Positions 62,352 to 64,000 of a stretch of 64,000 nt of DNA are shown here, one piece after another. Position 1 is the first letter of the stretch. Each line of letters opens with the position of its first letter. The notes beneath the pieces were generated by a model. The model made no database searches. It was given only the letters and a program-made list of their open reading frames with translations, and was not told where the DNA came from. Source of the stretch: Ureibacillus sinduriensis BLB-1 = JCM 15800 (GTDB taxonomy: Bacteria; Bacillota; Bacilli; Bacillales_A; Planococcaceae); NCBI RefSeq assembly GCF_000772955.1, contig NZ_JPVO01000041.1:34984-98983 (forward strand), in the 5' to 3' direction. The translations under genes and the position numbers were made by a program.

Positions 62352-62746
62352 ATGTTCTCTCTCCTAATACGAACATAGATTTAAATTCTTCTAGCTTTAT
62401 TATAACAAAACACCCTTTGCCTGTAATCAAAATGTACTCTAAGTTATTAAAGTTCGGTATTTAAATATCCAATTACCTTACAAACAATCATGCAAATGTT
62501 TATTGAAAAAAAGAACACTATCCTTCTGCAAGGTGACACCCTTTAATGGAATACCTAACTTAGATCTCCCTACGAGCTAACTATGTTAATGTACGATGAT
62601 TTACTTGTAAAAATTTGATAAGCAGAAATTGGAGCTGATGATATAAACAGAGTAATTTCTAGTATGAGCATCTATCTTGAATAAAAATTTGAGTAGGATT
62701 ATTATACTCGTTGTAAGAGAATCTCACTAATTCGGAGGGGTTTAAT
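62352..62746. other. intergenic region, 395 bases
   Basis: Between a TTG-start gene and the strong GGAGGGG site at 62737. I see no complete gene, no strong hairpin and no clear promoter. Confidence 0.4.
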
Positions 62747-62941
62747 ATGAATAAAGAACCAATTACAGTTAGCGCTATTATTAATGGCGAAAAGATACAA
62801 ACAGCTAAAAAAATCTCGCGTGAAAATCCAACACATCCCGAGCAAATTGTTGGTTACGCTCCAAATAATACGAGAGAGGAAACGATCCAGGCAATTGATG
62901 CAGCTTACGTTGTTAGGAAGAAAAGACAGTGCTGTTGTTAA
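62747..62941 (+). pseudogene. aldehyde dehydrogenase N-terminal remnant
   Basis: Starts at ATG with GGAGGGG eight bases upstream. 64 codons: ITVSAIINGEKIQTAKKI, SRENPTHPEQIVGYAPNN, TREETIQAIDAAY, then TAA. These are the first 50 residues of the ALDH fold (NPxNPEEIVG, EDxxxAIDAA), then a frame that ends in RKKRQCCC. Most of the catalytic domain, about 430 codons, is absent. One base later is another short frame (DSAVVNIDAP), probably the other side of a deletion. Dead gene. Confidence 0.75.
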
Positions 62942-63087
62942 CATTGATGCCCCGTAACTAATTCTCAATTTTTTGACTATGAATTAAGCCATTTTAACCC
63001 TAGGAAGACATATTGATTTTCTTATTGTGGCTACTTATATATAACTTTGTATAAAAAGCTTCATAGACCACGTTCCAACTAAATGTG

Positions 63088-63115
63088 CGTAAACGCTCAT
63101 TTAATAGCGTTTACG
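63088..63115. terminator. hairpin after the aldehyde dehydrogenase remnant
   Basis: CGTAAACGCT (63088-63097) pairs with AGCGTTTACG (63106-63115); TCTTTTTC follows on the plus strand. The minus-strand tail is poor, so it mainly serves the plus strand. Confidence 0.6.
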
Positions 63116-63140
63116 TCTTTTTCATGTATTGGAAAATTTT

Positions 63141-63680
63141 TTAAGCTTTCTGCATTTCCCATTCTTCTCGTAAAATTCCCATTCTAATTGAATCGTAGTA
63201 ATTCCCTTCATAATAACGAACCTTACGAATACGGGCTTCTAATTGCATTCCTAATTTTTCACCTACTCGAATCATCCGTTCGTTTCCAGACCATGTAGTA
63301 AAGCCAACGCGAACTAAAGGCATCGTATTGAATAAGTGATCTACCCACAGTTTTAAAGTCCGGGTACCGAGCCCTTTTCCCCATTTTCCACCTTCGTAAA
63401 AAAGAATACCTATTTCTAACCACTTCGATGGTTCATGTTCCCAGTAATATGATACTGTTCCAACCAAAATACCATCAACACATACTGCCCAAACGTCCGG
63501 TTGATTTACCCAACCTCTGCCGATAGGTAAAAATTCATCGAAAGTTTTTGTTTCATGAGGGTAATAGGGGGCATTCCATTTCTTCCATTCAGGTTTTTCT
63601 TCTTTGAACTCTAATTCCCAAATACGATGTAAGTCCGTCTCTTCTATTGGACGAATTATTAAGTTTTGATCTTTATACAA
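63141..63680 (-). CDS. GNAT N-acetyltransferase
   Basis: 179 residues from TTG with AGAGGAAC upstream: YKDQNLIIRPIEETDLHRIW, LEIGILFYEGGKWGKGLGTR (acetyl-CoA loop), VRVGFTTWSGNERMIRVGEK and LGMQLEARIRKVRYYEGNYY. The type acetylates amino acids or antibiotics such as spermidine/streptothricin-like substrates; not specified here. Single gene. Confidence 0.87.
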   Translation of the reverse strand: MYKDQNLIIRPIEETDLHRIWELEFKEEKPEWKKWNAPYYPHETKTFDEFLPIGRGWVNQPDVWAVCVDGILVGTVSYYWEHEPSKWLEIGILFYEGGKWGKGLGTRTLKLWVDHLFNTMPLVRVGFTTWSGNERMIRVGEKLGMQLEARIRKVRYYEGNYYDSIRMGILREEWEMQKA

Positions 63681-63968
63681 GTTTTAGTTCCTCTTTTCAA
63701 ATAGAATTCGTTAATCGTCTTGTGAATTGAAAAGAGTAAGTATGTAGACTACTTTTCAATCACTTTGGTTACCTTTGATACCTGTTTCATATTCATCAAT
63801 CCTTTCAAATTAAATTATTTTAATTATATCTTAATATTAGGAAATATAGAAATATTCAAAACAGTATTTAAACTAATAAAATTACCAAAGCGTCGTTTGA
63901 TAACATTTTCATAAATATGGCTCCATCTCCGAAAATGGGCACAATCGCTTTCAAGAAGGTACTGCACC

Positions 63969-64000
63969 CCAAAAGTTAGAGTAAAAAAACTAACTTTTGG
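63969..64000. repeat. inverted repeat at the window edge, possibly an IS end
   Basis: CCAAAAGTTAG (63969-63979) pairs with CTAACTTTTGG (63990-64000), ten bases between. Just before it is GGTACTGCACC, and the string ACTGCACCCCAAAAGTTAG resembles the ends of IS3-type elements. It may also be a plain terminator. The window stops before the other side can be seen. Confidence 0.5.

Overview
The window is low-G+C Gram-positive chromosome from an endospore-forming member of the Bacillales. An H-type SASP gene, a yraG/yraF/adhB-like coat cluster, a YtxH stress protein with a sigma-B-like promoter, frequent TTG/GTG starts behind strong GGAGG ribosome binding sites, and a decayed copy of the G+C-rich dispersed repeat common in this group all point that way. 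The overall protein character suggests Planococcaceae (Lysinibacillus/Solibacillus/Sporosarcina-like); this is inference, since no rRNA is present. I see no tRNA, rRNA, CRISPR array, prophage or intact transposase. Most of the window is single genes or two- to three-gene operons separated by clear hairpin terminators.

0-10 kb: 5' part of heme O synthase (ctaB, cut by the window edge), an AbrB-type transporter, VOC and HAD proteins, a chemotaxis receptor, then a decayed patch with a frameshifted GNAT gene and two broken VOC genes, surrounding an intact GNAT, sspH and a pair of small Asn-rich proteins that may be spore products. 9.3-17.5 kb: a GNAT-AAA ATPase operon with a LexA-like box, an MDR oxidoreductase, a GNAT, YitT, nucleotidyltransferase, isochorismatase, an old yellow enzyme-DUF2071 pair and YnfA. 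17.9-21.5 kb: an unusual pair, an orphan ketosynthase lacking the first catalytic His next to a membrane PAS-GGDEF-EAL protein. 21.7-34 kb: HicB-like protein, S9 peptidase, YdjM-like hydrolase, Tag glycosylase, VOC, CarD, acyltransferase, TauE exporter, thioesterase-AcuI operon, DUF1284 and a GH25-LysM lysozyme.

34-45.8 kb: YtxH, coat/adhB operon, beta-lactamase-like hydrolase, ferredoxin-NADP reductase, YndM, AIM24, an ECF sigma/DUF4179 anti-sigma pair, and a MerR-DUF21/CBS transporter pair with an odd translation start region. 45.9-56.9 kb: DinB, GNAT, YcdB-like, AraC, a small zinc-ribbon protein, an aldo-keto reductase/MFS pair divergent from an HxlR regulator with a clear operator, an LprI-like lipoprotein, a TetR regulator divergent from a YhgE/ABC-2 membrane protein with a perfect 11-bp-arm operator, PAP2, and YkuS. 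57-64 kb: a roughly 870-bp array of 52-bp tandem repeats, a three-gene ABC exporter, two GNATs, a truncated aldehyde dehydrogenase remnant, and a hairpin at the right edge that could be an insertion-sequence end.

The most notable non-routine signals are the 52-bp repeat array, the orphan ketosynthase/c-di-GMP pair, the LexA-like box before GNAT-AAA ATPase, and the hairpin lying between ribosome binding site and start codon of the DUF21/CBS gene. Several genes carry single-base frameshifts in short homopolymer runs, so both true decay and sequencing error must be considered.
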